Below, in pieces: positions 27,903 to 37,946 of a DNA stretch of 51,546 bases (its first letter is position 1; the number at the start of each line of letters is the position of its first letter). Position numbers and translations under genes: made by a program. Origin of the DNA: an archaeon GW2011_AR18 (GTDB lineage: Archaea; Nanobdellota; Nanobdellia; SCGC-AAA011-G17; GW2011-AR18); assembly GCA_000806155.1 (NCBI GenBank), contig JWKX01000014.1, positions 1-51,546 of the forward strand, read 5' to 3'. The notes beneath the pieces are model-generated. The model saw only the letters and a list, made by a program, of their open reading frames with translations, did no database searches and was not told where the DNA came from.

Positions 27903-28967
27903 TTGCTTAATCTTATTATGGCTGATGAAAAAGAGTTTTTGCATATTATCTCTATTATTCAGAATGCTAAGGATAGAGCTTTTTATTCTGTTAATAAGGA
28001 ACTTATTGATCTTTACTGGAATATTGGTGAATACATAAGTAAGAAAGTTGATAATTCTGAATGGGGTAAAGGTGTTGTTGAGAATTTAGCTGAATATATT
28101 AAAGATAAAGAACCTGAACTTAAAGGGTTTACTAAGTCTAACTTATTTAGGATGGTACAGTTCTATAAAACTTATAATGATAATACAAAAGTCGTGACAC
28201 TGTTACGACAAATTAGCTGGTCTAATAATATGTTAATCCTAAATAGGACAAAGTCTATTGAAGAGAAAGAATTCTATATTATGTTAAGTATTAAAGAAAG
28301 ATATAGTTTTAGGGAGTTAGAACGACAGATTAGTAGTAGCGTTTTTGAGAGAACAATGATTTCTTCTATTAAAATGTCTAAATTAAGTAATAAAGACAAA
28401 AATCTCGGCAGTGCTGAGACAATTGATACAAAAGTGTCAGCACTGCTGTCACAATCTAAACCTAATCTTTCTGATATTTTCAAAGACACTTATATTCTTG
28501 ACTTTCTTGATCTTCCTAAGGATTATTCTGAAAAAGACTTAAGGTCTTCATTGATTAAGAACTTTAAGAGTTTCATTCTTGAACTTGGTAAGGATTTTGC
28601 TTTTATAGGTGAAGAGTATAAGTTACAGGTTGGTAATAATGATTATTTTATTGATTTATTGTTTTATCATAGGTCTCTGCAGTGTCTTGTTGTTTTTGAG
28701 CTGAAGATTGATGATTTCAAGCCTGAGTTTTTAGGTAAGCTTAATTTCTATCTTGAAGCTCTTGATAGGGATGTTAGGAAGTCTTTTGAGAATCCTTCTG
28801 TTGGTGTTATTCTTTGTAAAAGTAAGGACGATGAGGTTGTTGAATATGCTCTTAATAGGAATCTATCTCCTGCTATGATTTCTGAATATAATACTAAGCT
28901 TATTGATAAGAAGATATTATGTAAGAAACTGAGAGAGATATTTAGGATAATTGGTGGTTATGATTAG
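27903..28967 (+). CDS. YhcG/DUF1016 PDDEXK nuclease-domain protein
   Basis: ELIDLYWNIGEYISKKV...GKGVVENLA...FIDLLFYHRSLQCLVVFELKIDDFKPEFLGKLNFYLEALD. Confidence 0.88.
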   Translation: MLNLIMADEKEFLHIISIIQNAKDRAFYSVNKELIDLYWNIGEYISKKVDNSEWGKGVVENLAEYIKDKEPELKGFTKSNLFRMVQFYKTYNDNTKVVTLLRQISWSNNMLILNRTKSIEEKEFYIMLSIKERYSFRELERQISSSVFERTMISSIKMSKLSNKDKNLGSAETIDTKVSALLSQSKPNLSDIFKDTYILDFLDLPKDYSEKDLRSSLIKNFKSFILELGKDFAFIGEEYKLQVGNNDYFIDLLFYHRSLQCLVVFELKIDDFKPEFLGKLNFYLEALDRDVRKSFENPSVGVILCKSKDDEVVEYALNRNLSPAMISEYNTKLIDKKILCKKLREIFRIIGGYD

Positions 28968-29229
28968 ATATTCTTATGATATTAATTGAGTATTAAAGAA
29001 ATATTAATTTTAATTAATTATTTTTGAATATTTCAGGCACAAACCTAAGGTTTTTGCATTTTCCTGACTTTGATGAAAACTTTTCTAAAAAACTTATAGA
29101 AAGACAAAAATCTGGAAAAGGATTTACTAGATATAACATTGTATATATACATCTTCTATATAAAAAATACCGAAAAAGTCAGACACTGTCTAACCAATCC
29201 TCATTTTTAATGTTTAAGACACTTCTATT

Positions 29230-30111
29230 TTATTTCAACCCCAACTTATCTAATATCTTAAATGCTTCCTTATCAAATTTTGAGAATGCAAACCATTTTT
29301 TGCCTAAGTCTTTTAATGATGCTCCAATATGATAAACTTCCTTATTATCAATTATTAGAAACCTATCATGTGATTGATTAAATTCTTTCAATATTATTGG
29401 ATTATATTGTGTATTGTACTTTTCAACATCTAATATTAATTGTTTTGAAATATTATTTGTATAAATTATAACATTCACATTTTTTTGGCATTTAGATAGA
29501 AGAGTTAAAACTGAATCATCAACATAATTATCAATAATAGATATGGAATATTTTGCTTCTCTTAGTAAATCAGAAACAAATTTATGAGCATCAAATACCT
29601 GACCATTAAAAAATATCCCTTGTTTTGGCTTGATGTCTTTACTTTGTATTGCGTCAAATATTTCATCAAACTTATCATCATGCTCAATTTGTTTTCTTTC
29701 AACTCTGTCCAAACGATGAAAAACTTCTGCATTTTTAGATATAAAATTTCTCATAGAGACAAATGCACTCATTATCTGAATACTCATTTTTACAGCAGTA
29801 TCACTTTTCAAAACTCCAGATAGCATAGCTACTCCTTGTTCAGTAAATACATAAGGTAAATACTTTTTATGAGTTCCACGTCCATTTTTTATGGTCACAA
29901 TTTGTGACCTTAAGTTATCAAACTCGTTATTTGTTATTTGAAACATAAAGTTCTCAGGAAATCTTTCACTATTTCTCTTAACAGCTTGATTTAATGCTTT
30001 TGTCTTAACATTATAAATCTCTGCAAGATCAGAATCAAGCATTACTTGTGTATTTCTTATTGTATAAATTCTGCTTTTTATATTATCTGTGTTTAATGTT
30101 AAATTTGCCAT
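29230..30111 (-). CDS. ORF6N-domain protein with PLD-like C-terminal segment
   Basis: IYTIRNTQVMLDSDLAEIYNVKTKALNQAVKRNSERFPENFMFQIT...; C-terminal HDRFLIIDNKEVYHIGASLKDLGKKWFAFSK. Confidence 0.85.
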   Translation of the reverse strand: MANLTLNTDNIKSRIYTIRNTQVMLDSDLAEIYNVKTKALNQAVKRNSERFPENFMFQITNNEFDNLRSQIVTIKNGRGTHKKYLPYVFTEQGVAMLSGVLKSDTAVKMSIQIMSAFVSMRNFISKNAEVFHRLDRVERKQIEHDDKFDEIFDAIQSKDIKPKQGIFFNGQVFDAHKFVSDLLREAKYSISIIDNYVDDSVLTLLSKCQKNVNVIIYTNNISKQLILDVEKYNTQYNPIILKEFNQSHDRFLIIDNKEVYHIGASLKDLGKKWFAFSKFDKEAFKILDKLGLK

Positions 30112-30248
30112 ATTTTTATTTATTATATTAAATTAATTTTAAAGTTTAAATTAGTTTCTGAGAAAAAATGGAAGATATTTCAGAAATTCTAAAAATCCTT
30201 CCGAAATTTTGCCTAAAGACTTTTGAACTTTAAATATTTAATGTTATA

Positions 30249-30911
30249 ATGAAAATTAATGACATTCCTTTCTATAGTCGTCCTGATTATAAGTTAATAA
30301 ATAAGGGTTCTTTGTATCTTGATGATGCTGAACTATTGGCTATTCTTTTTGGTAATGGTAATAAAAATGAAAGTTCTATAGAACTTGCTAATAGACTGTT
30401 AAATACTTATAATCTTGATAAATTAGATAATTTAAGCTATAATGAACTTAAGGAAGAGTGTAATGATAAGATAAAGCCTTTGAAGATTTTAAGTTTTATA
30501 GAATTAAGTAAAAGATATTCTAGATTGATTAAGAATGGTTATTCTAAAAAAATTAATTCTGCTGAAGATGTTTTTAATATGTTTCATGATAGGTTAGTTA
30601 ATGAGAAAAAAGAACATTTTATTGTTTTGATGTTAGATATTAAGAATCAGATTATTAAAGAAGAGACTATATCTATAGGTACTTTAGGAAATTCATTGAT
30701 ACACCCTAGAGAAGTTTTTAAATCTGCTATTAAAAATAGTGCATATTCTATAATTTTAGTTCATAATCATCCTTCTGGTGATTGTAATCCTTCTAAAGAA
30801 GATGTTGATATTACTGAAAGATTGATTGAAGTTGGTAAGATGGTTGATATTAAGGTTTTAGATCATATTATTATTGGAAGAGAAGAGTGGAAGAGTTGGA
30901 AAGAAATATAA
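30249..30911 (+). CDS. radC: RadC/JAB-domain protein
   Basis: EHFIVLMLDIKNQIIKEETISIGTLGNSLIHPREVFKSAIKNSAYSIILVHNHPSGDCNPSKEDVDIT. Confidence 0.88.
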   Translation: MKINDIPFYSRPDYKLINKGSLYLDDAELLAILFGNGNKNESSIELANRLLNTYNLDKLDNLSYNELKEECNDKIKPLKILSFIELSKRYSRLIKNGYSKKINSAEDVFNMFHDRLVNEKKEHFIVLMLDIKNQIIKEETISIGTLGNSLIHPREVFKSAIKNSAYSIILVHNHPSGDCNPSKEDVDITERLIEVGKMVDIKVLDHIIIGREEWKSWKEI

Positions 30912-30913
30912 GA

Positions 30914-33900
30914 TTATTTATTTTCAGAAATATCAAAGAACCTTTCAAAGAATCTAGTGAATTTTTCAATAATAGTTTCACGTTTTTTAGTACGTTCTCC
31001 TGCCTTAGAAAAACGAGATATAGGAGGTAAAACTTTAGTTATTGCTGTTCCTGTTGTTGATATACAACCATCTCTGAATGCATTCTCGATAAATCTATAT
31101 GTTTCATAGTGATTAAGGTTTTCATCTTTAATTATTCTTTCTAATTCTTCAATTTTCTTTTTCTCTACGAAGTTTTGCCAATCTTCATCTACCACTGATT
31201 TTATATTAAGAGATGCAATAAATTGTTCAATAAGATCCTTTTTATTTCGTAATTCTACACTCGAATCTATTGCTTTATTAATATCTATTAAAATTTCTTT
31301 ATCTTTTATATTTTCTTCATGATATTTCTTGATGAGTTTTAGAATGTAATCAATATTAATTTCTATTTGCTTAATAAGTTCCATTTCAAAAACAATATCA
31401 TCATTAATATTTTCTTTTTCTGTATCTTTACTTTTTCTAAATTCATTATAAAGGTCTATGTATAAACTGTGGTAATCTTGAACATCTCGCTCAGTTAATA
31501 TCTCATTACCATCAAATTCATCAAAAGTTGTAAGAATATTACGAACTCTTAAAATGCCACCATAAAGTTTAATGAAATCTTTTTGATTCTGTTCCCCAAG
31601 TATCCTCTCACCTATGGGAAATTTTTCTTGTAATTCTTCAATTAAACTTTTATATCCTCTTATTGTTTTTCCATCTTTCTCATAACCATTATAATATTCT
31701 CTGTAAGTTTTTAATAAAACAATTCCACTTGCTTCTTTATCTCCAAAAAGTGAGATAGATTCATTAGTTGCTTTTTCTAGGTTACGGAAACAAATAATGT
31801 TTCCAAAAGTTTTTATACTATTTAATATACGGTTAGTACGAGAATATGCTTGAAGTAAACCATGCAATCTTAAATTTTTATCTATCCATATAGTGTTTAA
31901 TGTAGTGGCATCAAATCCTGTCAAAAACATGTTCACTACTATTAAAATATCTATTTCCCTATTTTTTACACGCTCACTAATATCTTTATAATAATTCTGA
32001 AACTTATCAGAGGAGGTATTGTATGAGGTGCCAAACATTTTATTATAATCTTTAATAGCACTTTCTAAAAATTCTCTCGAACTTTCATCAAGTCCGCTTG
32101 TGTCTTCAGAATTTTCATCAATTACTCCATCTATTTCTTCTTTATTTACACCAAAACTATATATTGTTGCTATTTTGAGTTTTTTATCACTAGGTAAATC
32201 TTTGATTTGTTTCTTAAATTCAGAGTAATATTTTTTAGCAACATCAATAGAAGAAACGGCAAAAATAGAATTAAACCCGACTAATCGACGGTCTTTTAAT
32301 TTGTAAAAAATGTTTCTCTTTGTTTTTTGATCAAAATGTTCAAAAATATACTTAACAATATTGTTTATTCTTTTGGGTGCAGAAAGTGCAGCTTCTCTAT
32401 CAATATTATTAACTTTTTTATCTTCGATATTCTCTGCTTCTTTAAGTGTCGAAATATAATCTACCTTAAAAGGTAAAACATTTTTATCAGCAATAGCATT
32501 TACAATTGTATAAGTATGTAATTTATCGCCAAAAGCTTGTTCTGTTGTTTTTAAGTCCACTCTTCCGCCAGAAGATGAATTAACAGCAAAAATTGGCGTT
32601 CCTGTAAACCCAAAAAGATTATAGTTGTTAAATGCTTTTGTGATTGCTGTATGCATATCTCCAAATTGTGAACGATGACATTCATCAAATATCAGTACAA
32701 TATGTCCATCAAAAATATTATGTCCTTTATTTTTTGCTATGAATCTATCCAGTTTTTGGATTGTAGTTATAATTATCCGAGCATTAGGATCTTCAAGTTG
32801 CTTTTTTAAAATTGATGTGCTTGTATTGCTATTTGCAGCACCTTTTTCAAATTTATCGTATTCCTTCATTGTTTGATAGTCTAAGTCTTTTCTATCAACA
32901 ACAAATAAAACTTTATCAATAAAGTCTAGTCTGCTTGTTAATTGTGCGGTTTTAAAACTCGTTAATGTTTTTCCTGAACCTGTAGTGTGCCAAATATAAC
33001 CTCCTGCTTTTACAGTTCCAAGTTGTTTATAATTTGTACTTACTTCAATTTTGTTTAAGATTTTTTCAGTTGCAACGATTTGGTAAGGTCGCATAACTAA
33101 AAGTTGTTTATCTGTAGTAAATACACAATATTTTGTTAGGATGTTTAGAATGGAGTGTTTTGCAAAAAATGTTTTTGTGAAGTCAACTAAGTCTGTAATT
33201 GGTCTATTTGTAGAATCTGCCCACCAACTAGTAAATTCATAACTATTACTTGATTTTTTACCTTTTTTTTGTATTCCTTTAGCCTCTTTGATGTGTTCAA
33301 AACGAGTTGTATTACTATAATATTTTGTATGTGTTCCGTTAGAAATAACAAAAATCTGAATATATTCATATAAACCGCTTGATGCCCAGAAGCTTTCTCT
33401 TTGATAACGATTTATTTGATTAAATGCTTCTTGTATTGCTACTCCTCGTTTTTTAAGTTCAATATGTACTAAAGGCAAACCATTTATTAAAATAGTTACA
33501 TCATAACGATTTTTATATTTTCCATCTTCCGTTTCATATTGATTAATTACTTGTAAAGAATTGCTGTGAATATTATCTTTTTTTAGTAGATAAATATTTT
33601 TACTTGTACCATCATCACACTTTAAAATTTTAATATAGTCTTCTTGTATTGTAGCTGTTTTTTCTGCAATACTTTGGTTTGGATTTGCTAATTCACTATT
33701 AAAAAAATGTTTCCACTCTTTATCACTAAAAGTATAATTGTTTAATTTTTCTAATTGCTTTCTTAAATTTAATATTAAATCCTCTTCCTTTGTTATTTTA
33801 ATATATTCGTAAGCTTGAGTTTGTAATTGTTTGATGAAAAATTTTTCTAACTCTGCTTCGCTTTGATAACTTTCTGCTCTTTTTCCATAAGGATGAGAAT

Positions 33901-33964
33901 ATTCTGCTACAACAGTGCTTTCAGGATTTTGTGCTACAAGATTGTAATTTTTATTATTTGGCAT
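30914..33964 (-). CDS. hsdR: Type I restriction enzyme HsdR
   Basis: VHIELKKRG nuclease motif, GYIWHTTGSGKTLTS Walker A, LIFDECHRSQFGDM, GFTGTPIF. Confidence 0.95.
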   Translation of the reverse strand: MPNNKNYNLVAQNPESTVVAEYSHPYGKRAESYQSEAELEKFFIKQLQTQAYEYIKITKEEDLILNLRKQLEKLNNYTFSDKEWKHFFNSELANPNQSIAEKTATIQEDYIKILKCDDGTSKNIYLLKKDNIHSNSLQVINQYETEDGKYKNRYDVTILINGLPLVHIELKKRGVAIQEAFNQINRYQRESFWASSGLYEYIQIFVISNGTHTKYYSNTTRFEHIKEAKGIQKKGKKSSNSYEFTSWWADSTNRPITDLVDFTKTFFAKHSILNILTKYCVFTTDKQLLVMRPYQIVATEKILNKIEVSTNYKQLGTVKAGGYIWHTTGSGKTLTSFKTAQLTSRLDFIDKVLFVVDRKDLDYQTMKEYDKFEKGAANSNTSTSILKKQLEDPNARIIITTIQKLDRFIAKNKGHNIFDGHIVLIFDECHRSQFGDMHTAITKAFNNYNLFGFTGTPIFAVNSSSGGRVDLKTTEQAFGDKLHTYTIVNAIADKNVLPFKVDYISTLKEAENIEDKKVNNIDREAALSAPKRINNIVKYIFEHFDQKTKRNIFYKLKDRRLVGFNSIFAVSSIDVAKKYYSEFKKQIKDLPSDKKLKIATIYSFGVNKEEIDGVIDENSEDTSGLDESSREFLESAIKDYNKMFGTSYNTSSDKFQNYYKDISERVKNREIDILIVVNMFLTGFDATTLNTIWIDKNLRLHGLLQAYSRTNRILNSIKTFGNIICFRNLEKATNESISLFGDKEASGIVLLKTYREYYNGYEKDGKTIRGYKSLIEELQEKFPIGERILGEQNQKDFIKLYGGILRVRNILTTFDEFDGNEILTERDVQDYHSLYIDLYNEFRKSKDTEKENINDDIVFEMELIKQIEINIDYILKLIKKYHEENIKDKEILIDINKAIDSSVELRNKKDLIEQFIASLNIKSVVDEDWQNFVEKKKIEELERIIKDENLNHYETYRFIENAFRDGCISTTGTAITKVLPPISRFSKAGERTKKRETIIEKFTRFFERFFDISENK

Positions 33965-35062
33965 TTATTTTACCTTCCATCTGAATTCTTTAACAAAATT
34001 ATCGAATGTTTCTTGAAATAAATTTTTTTCATCATTAGATAATTCTTTGTATTCTAAATCTGATAATTTGCCATGGCTATTTAAATTTATAAGTTTTATG
34101 CATTCTTGGTTATTATCGCCTAAGACACAATTTTGCCACTCATCATATCCTAAAAAATTAGCAGTTTTTTCTAATAAATTTCTAAAAAGATTAAAATGGT
34201 ATTTCTGAATATTATTATTGTTAATGGCTTTTTGAATCTCAGCCATCACCACAAAATGATAGCCAAATGGAGAATCATCTTTAGTTTCAAGTTTTAATTT
34301 TGTGTCATATTTTGATAAAATATATTTGTACTCAGTTTTCTTAAAGGAATTGAATAAAACGTTATAAAATAAAGCATGATGGGTTGTTATAAGAAATTTT
34401 AACTTTTTGTTATTAGATCCTTTTATTACTTTAATCAATTCTAGGGTCATCATAATTAGTTTATTGTCATCTACAGACGAAACCGGATCATCAATAATAA
34501 CATATTCTAATTCATTAAATATCTCTGTTGATCTATTACATTCTTCAGTAAGATTTAATTCTTCAATAGCTGTTTCCAAAATAGTATAAAAAACGGACCA
34601 AATAAGAACACTTTCTTCGCCTCTAGAAATTTTTATATTTGGGGCAATTTCTTCATTTCCCAAAGGTGTATTAAAGGTTACTTTGCCCTTAGTTAAGTCG
34701 AAAGATGGTTCTATTTTAGTGTTAAGAATATTTTTGAAATTATTTATGATTTTTTTATCCATTCCCTCATCTTTAATTATTTTCGCTTCCCAAGAATTTG
34801 AATTAAACTCCAAAATAAATTCATCATTATTCCATTTAAATAAATCTTCTAAAAGAGCATTGTAACATAATACTTTAATATTTGTTGATTCATTTTTATC
34901 ATCTAATTTAATGAATTCATTTGATAATCTTGTTTTTCCTGTAGAATTGAAAGCGTACACTATCGCAATTTGTTTCTTATCTGTGCGTGTATCAAGATTA
35001 CTTTTTATCTCTATGGCAACTTCTTCAATTGAATCAAATTCAGCCACTTGATTTGACCTCAT
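33965..35062 (-). CDS. prrC: PrrC-type anticodon nuclease (ABC-ATPase + ACNase) homologue
   Basis: IVYAFNSTGKTRLSNEF, ISRGEESVLIWSVFYTIL, VIIDDPVSSVDDNKLI, LITTHHALFYNVLFNS, HFNLFRNLLEKTANFLGYDEW...NLNSHG; lies between hsdS and hsdR. Confidence 0.9.
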   Translation of the reverse strand: MRSNQVAEFDSIEEVAIEIKSNLDTRTDKKQIAIVYAFNSTGKTRLSNEFIKLDDKNESTNIKVLCYNALLEDLFKWNNDEFILEFNSNSWEAKIIKDEGMDKKIINNFKNILNTKIEPSFDLTKGKVTFNTPLGNEEIAPNIKISRGEESVLIWSVFYTILETAIEELNLTEECNRSTEIFNELEYVIIDDPVSSVDDNKLIMMTLELIKVIKGSNNKKLKFLITTHHALFYNVLFNSFKKTEYKYILSKYDTKLKLETKDDSPFGYHFVVMAEIQKAINNNNIQKYHFNLFRNLLEKTANFLGYDEWQNCVLGDNNQECIKLINLNSHGKLSDLEYKELSNDEKNLFQETFDNFVKEFRWKVK

Positions 35063-36179
35063 TAAAGCTTAACAATTTATTTCTGTAATATTCATATTGT
35101 TGCCGTCTTGCTTTTAATTCTGTTGGAAGACCAATTGAAATATCATTAACAAGAGCATCGAATTTATCAAGGATTTTAACTATTCGTTCTTGTTCAGGTA
35201 AATATGGAATTGGGATTTTTATTTTTTTAACATTTGGGACTGTTAATTGTGGGATACTTCCACCACTATGACCAATTTTAGTAATATCAAGTATATAGTT
35301 AAGAAATTTAGAGGTGATAATTTCAGTTTTAGGAATAAGTATTATTAAACGTACAATGGGTGTAAATTTTGGATTACGAACAGCATGATATCCAATTGTT
35401 CCGCGTGCAGATATTGTTACAGCTTCATTATCAATACTATATTCATCAGTATAACCATATAATGCGTTTTCTTCTGTGCCGTTAGAATAAATAGGAAATG
35501 GAAATGCGGACGTAGACACTTTTTGACCTTTTAAATATCTCTTTGGTAAATCTCCTCCTGCATTTATAGATAAACATGCTTCATCTAAATTCATCCACTC
35601 AATACCATCTCCAAAAGTCAATAATTCTTCTCTATAATATTCATATTGTTTCTTTCTTGCTTCCAGCTCCGCTTCCAGCTCCGCTTCCAGCTCCGTAAAA
35701 TTATCAAGAATTTTAACAATTTCTTCTTGGATTAGAAGAGGGGGACGAGGGATTTTAAATTTTTCAATCATTGGTTTTCTTATTGAAGAGACTGTTGCAG
35801 TTACTGCATGTTTTAATATGTATGTTTTGAATTTCTCAAATAAGTAGTAATAAGCATATTTTACATTTATCTCATCAGTAGTAAAGTGAATCCTATATGC
35901 ACGTTGATGCAATGCATATTTCCCCTTTATGTAGTGAAATATTTCGCCAATACCTCCCTCACCAGGAATGATTATTGATTCTTCATCAAATTCAAAAGTA
36001 TTTATAAATTTAACATGTTTAGATCGAACAAATAAAGGATATTTTCCGTTTTCAATTGCTTCATTTCCATTACTACTCCCAGTGCCTACTTCAGCAACTT
36101 CCCATAACTCTTTAAACTCAACACCATCGGGACAAAGTTCATTAATTAATTTATCAATTTTATTCATATTGTTAACCAT
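35040..36179 (-). CDS. hsdS: Type I restriction specificity subunit HsdS
   Basis: Two TRD halves, each followed by a related coil (ELEARKKQYEYYREELLTF / ELKARRQQYEYYRNKLLSF). Confidence 0.93.
   Translation of the reverse strand: MVNNMNKIDKLINELCPDGVEFKELWEVAEVGTGSSNGNEAIENGKYPLFVRSKHVKFINTFEFDEESIIIPGEGGIGEIFHYIKGKYALHQRAYRIHFTTDEINVKYAYYYLFEKFKTYILKHAVTATVSSIRKPMIEKFKIPRPPLLIQEEIVKILDNFTELEAELEAELEARKKQYEYYREELLTFGDGIEWMNLDEACLSINAGGDLPKRYLKGQKVSTSAFPFPIYSNGTEENALYGYTDEYSIDNEAVTISARGTIGYHAVRNPKFTPIVRLIILIPKTEIITSKFLNYILDITKIGHSGGSIPQLTVPNVKKIKIPIPYLPEQERIVKILDKFDALVNDISIGLPTELKARRQQYEYYRNKLLSFNEVKSSG
35659..35694. repeat. 3 x 12-bp perfect tandem repeat in the hsdS linker
   Basis: gcttccagctcc three times; encodes ELEAELEAELEA. 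Confidence 0.95.
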
Positions 36180-36181
36180 CT

Positions 36182-37759
36182 TTATTTTCCACTTTCAAGT
36201 TCTTCTACAATTTTATCAATTGCGGTTCTAAGTTCACTTTGTCTTTTAACGATTTCAGAAATTTTATTATTTAAATCTTTAATATCTGTAATTTCTCTAG
36301 TATCTTCTGCTACGACATAGCTTGAAACTGCAATATTATAATCATTTTCAGAAATTTTTTCGTTATCAACTAATTTTGTAAAATATTCTATATTTTCACG
36401 ATTCTTGAAAGCATCTAAAATCCTATTACGATTAGCATCACTTAATTTATTTTTATTTCCTCCACGAACAAACTCGGCAGAAGCATCAATGAATAAAGTT
36501 TTATTATCTTTTTTACTTTTTTTAAGTACAATTATACAAGTTCCAATAGTTGTTCCAAAAAATAAATCAGGTGGTAACTGGATAACACAATCAATATAAT
36601 TGTTATCTATAAGATATTTTCTAATCTTTTGCTCTGCTCCACCACGATAAAGAACGCCTGGAAATTCAACAATTGCAGCAGTTCCGCTTGTAGAAAGCCA
36701 TGAAAGCATATGCATAGTGAAAGCTAAATCTGCTTTACTTTTCGGTGCTAAAACTCCTGCTGGAGAGAAACGAGGATCATTAATCAGTAATGGATTCGCA
36801 TCTCCTTCCCATTGGATTGAATAGGGTGGATTTGAAACGATAGCATCAAATGGCTCATCATCCCAATGTTTTGGGTCTGTAAGTGTGTTGCCATGAGCAA
36901 TATCAAAATTATTATAATTAATATCATGTAAGAACATATTGATACGACAAAGATTGTAAGTTGTTAAATTAATTTCTTGACCAAAAAAACCTTGACGTAC
37001 ATTTTCTTTACCAAGAACTTTAGCAAATTTAAGAAGCAAAGAACCAGAGCCACAAGCAGGATCATATACTTTATTAACATTCTTTTTGTCAACAATAGTA
37101 ATTTCAGCTAAAAGTTCGCTAACTTCTTGAGGAGTGTAAAATTCTCCTCCTGATTTTCCAGCACTACTTGCATACATAGTCATTAAAAATTCATAAGCAT
37201 CACCAAAAGCATCAATAGTATTATCTGAATAATTTCCAAGACGAAGTTCACTTATAGATTCTAAAAGCTTAACAAGTTGTTTGTTTCTTTGTTCTACTGT
37301 ATTTCCTAACTTATTTGAATTTACATCTAAATCATCAAACAATCCTTTTAACTCATCTTCACTTTCTGTTCCTTTAGCAGAATTTTCAATATTTTTAAAA
37401 ACAGCAGATAAAGTTTCATTTAGATTAGAATCGTTACGAGCATTTTTTGTAACGTTCTTAAATAACTCACTTGGTAAAACATAAAAGCCTTTTTCTTTAA
37501 CAGTATCAGCTCGACCAAATTCTGCTTCTTTATCAGACAATTTAGAAAAATCAAAATCCTTTTTCCCAGCACGTCGTTCATCATCATTAATATAATTAGT
37601 TAAATTTTCACTAATAAAACGATAAAAAAGCATGCCTAAAACATATTGTTTAAAGTCCCAACCATCGACACTACCTCTTAAATTATTTGCAATTTGCCAA
37701 ATAGTTCGATGCAGTTCTGATCGTTCTTGTTCTTTTGTTACCATTTTAATCTTCTCCAA
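36182..37759 (-). CDS. hsdM: Type I methyltransferase HsdM
   Basis: SAGKSGGEFYTPQEVSELLAEI, VYDPACGSGSLLLKFAK, DAIVSNPPYSIQW. Confidence 0.95.
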   Translation of the reverse strand: MEKIKMVTKEQERSELHRTIWQIANNLRGSVDGWDFKQYVLGMLFYRFISENLTNYINDDERRAGKKDFDFSKLSDKEAEFGRADTVKEKGFYVLPSELFKNVTKNARNDSNLNETLSAVFKNIENSAKGTESEDELKGLFDDLDVNSNKLGNTVEQRNKQLVKLLESISELRLGNYSDNTIDAFGDAYEFLMTMYASSAGKSGGEFYTPQEVSELLAEITIVDKKNVNKVYDPACGSGSLLLKFAKVLGKENVRQGFFGQEINLTTYNLCRINMFLHDINYNNFDIAHGNTLTDPKHWDDEPFDAIVSNPPYSIQWEGDANPLLINDPRFSPAGVLAPKSKADLAFTMHMLSWLSTSGTAAIVEFPGVLYRGGAEQKIRKYLIDNNYIDCVIQLPPDLFFGTTIGTCIIVLKKSKKDNKTLFIDASAEFVRGGNKNKLSDANRNRILDAFKNRENIEYFTKLVDNEKISENDYNIAVSSYVVAEDTREITDIKDLNNKISEIVKRQSELRTAIDKIVEELESGK

Positions 37760-37946
37760 TATCCTTCCTATTACTCAAACTAACCTTATAATCCTTGTTA
37801 ATCTTAACTAAATTAACAATACTATTATCAATTTCTTTTTAATTATTTAATCTCCAATAATATGCTTGCCTCATTCTTAAAAATTTGTTCAAACATTTTC
37901 TTCAATATTTTAGAATTAAAAGAAGTTTATATCCTTTATTATCTAC

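Noticed and set aside
29034-29069. aaacctaaggttt palindrome as an att site or integration boundary
   Set aside because: Single copy with no matching second site found in the window.
29024-29332. 102-aa plus-strand ORF in the gap after YhcG
   Set aside because: Overlaps the ORF6N gene 3' end; composition not protein-like; no recognisable start signal.
33965-35062. RloC or generic AAA ATPase instead of PrrC
   Set aside because: Size, absence of a coiled-coil/zinc hook, motif order and hsdS-hsdR placement fit PrrC better.
35641-35700. Short tandem repeats as a possible CRISPR array
   Set aside because: 12-bp perfect units with no spacers, in-frame within hsdS.
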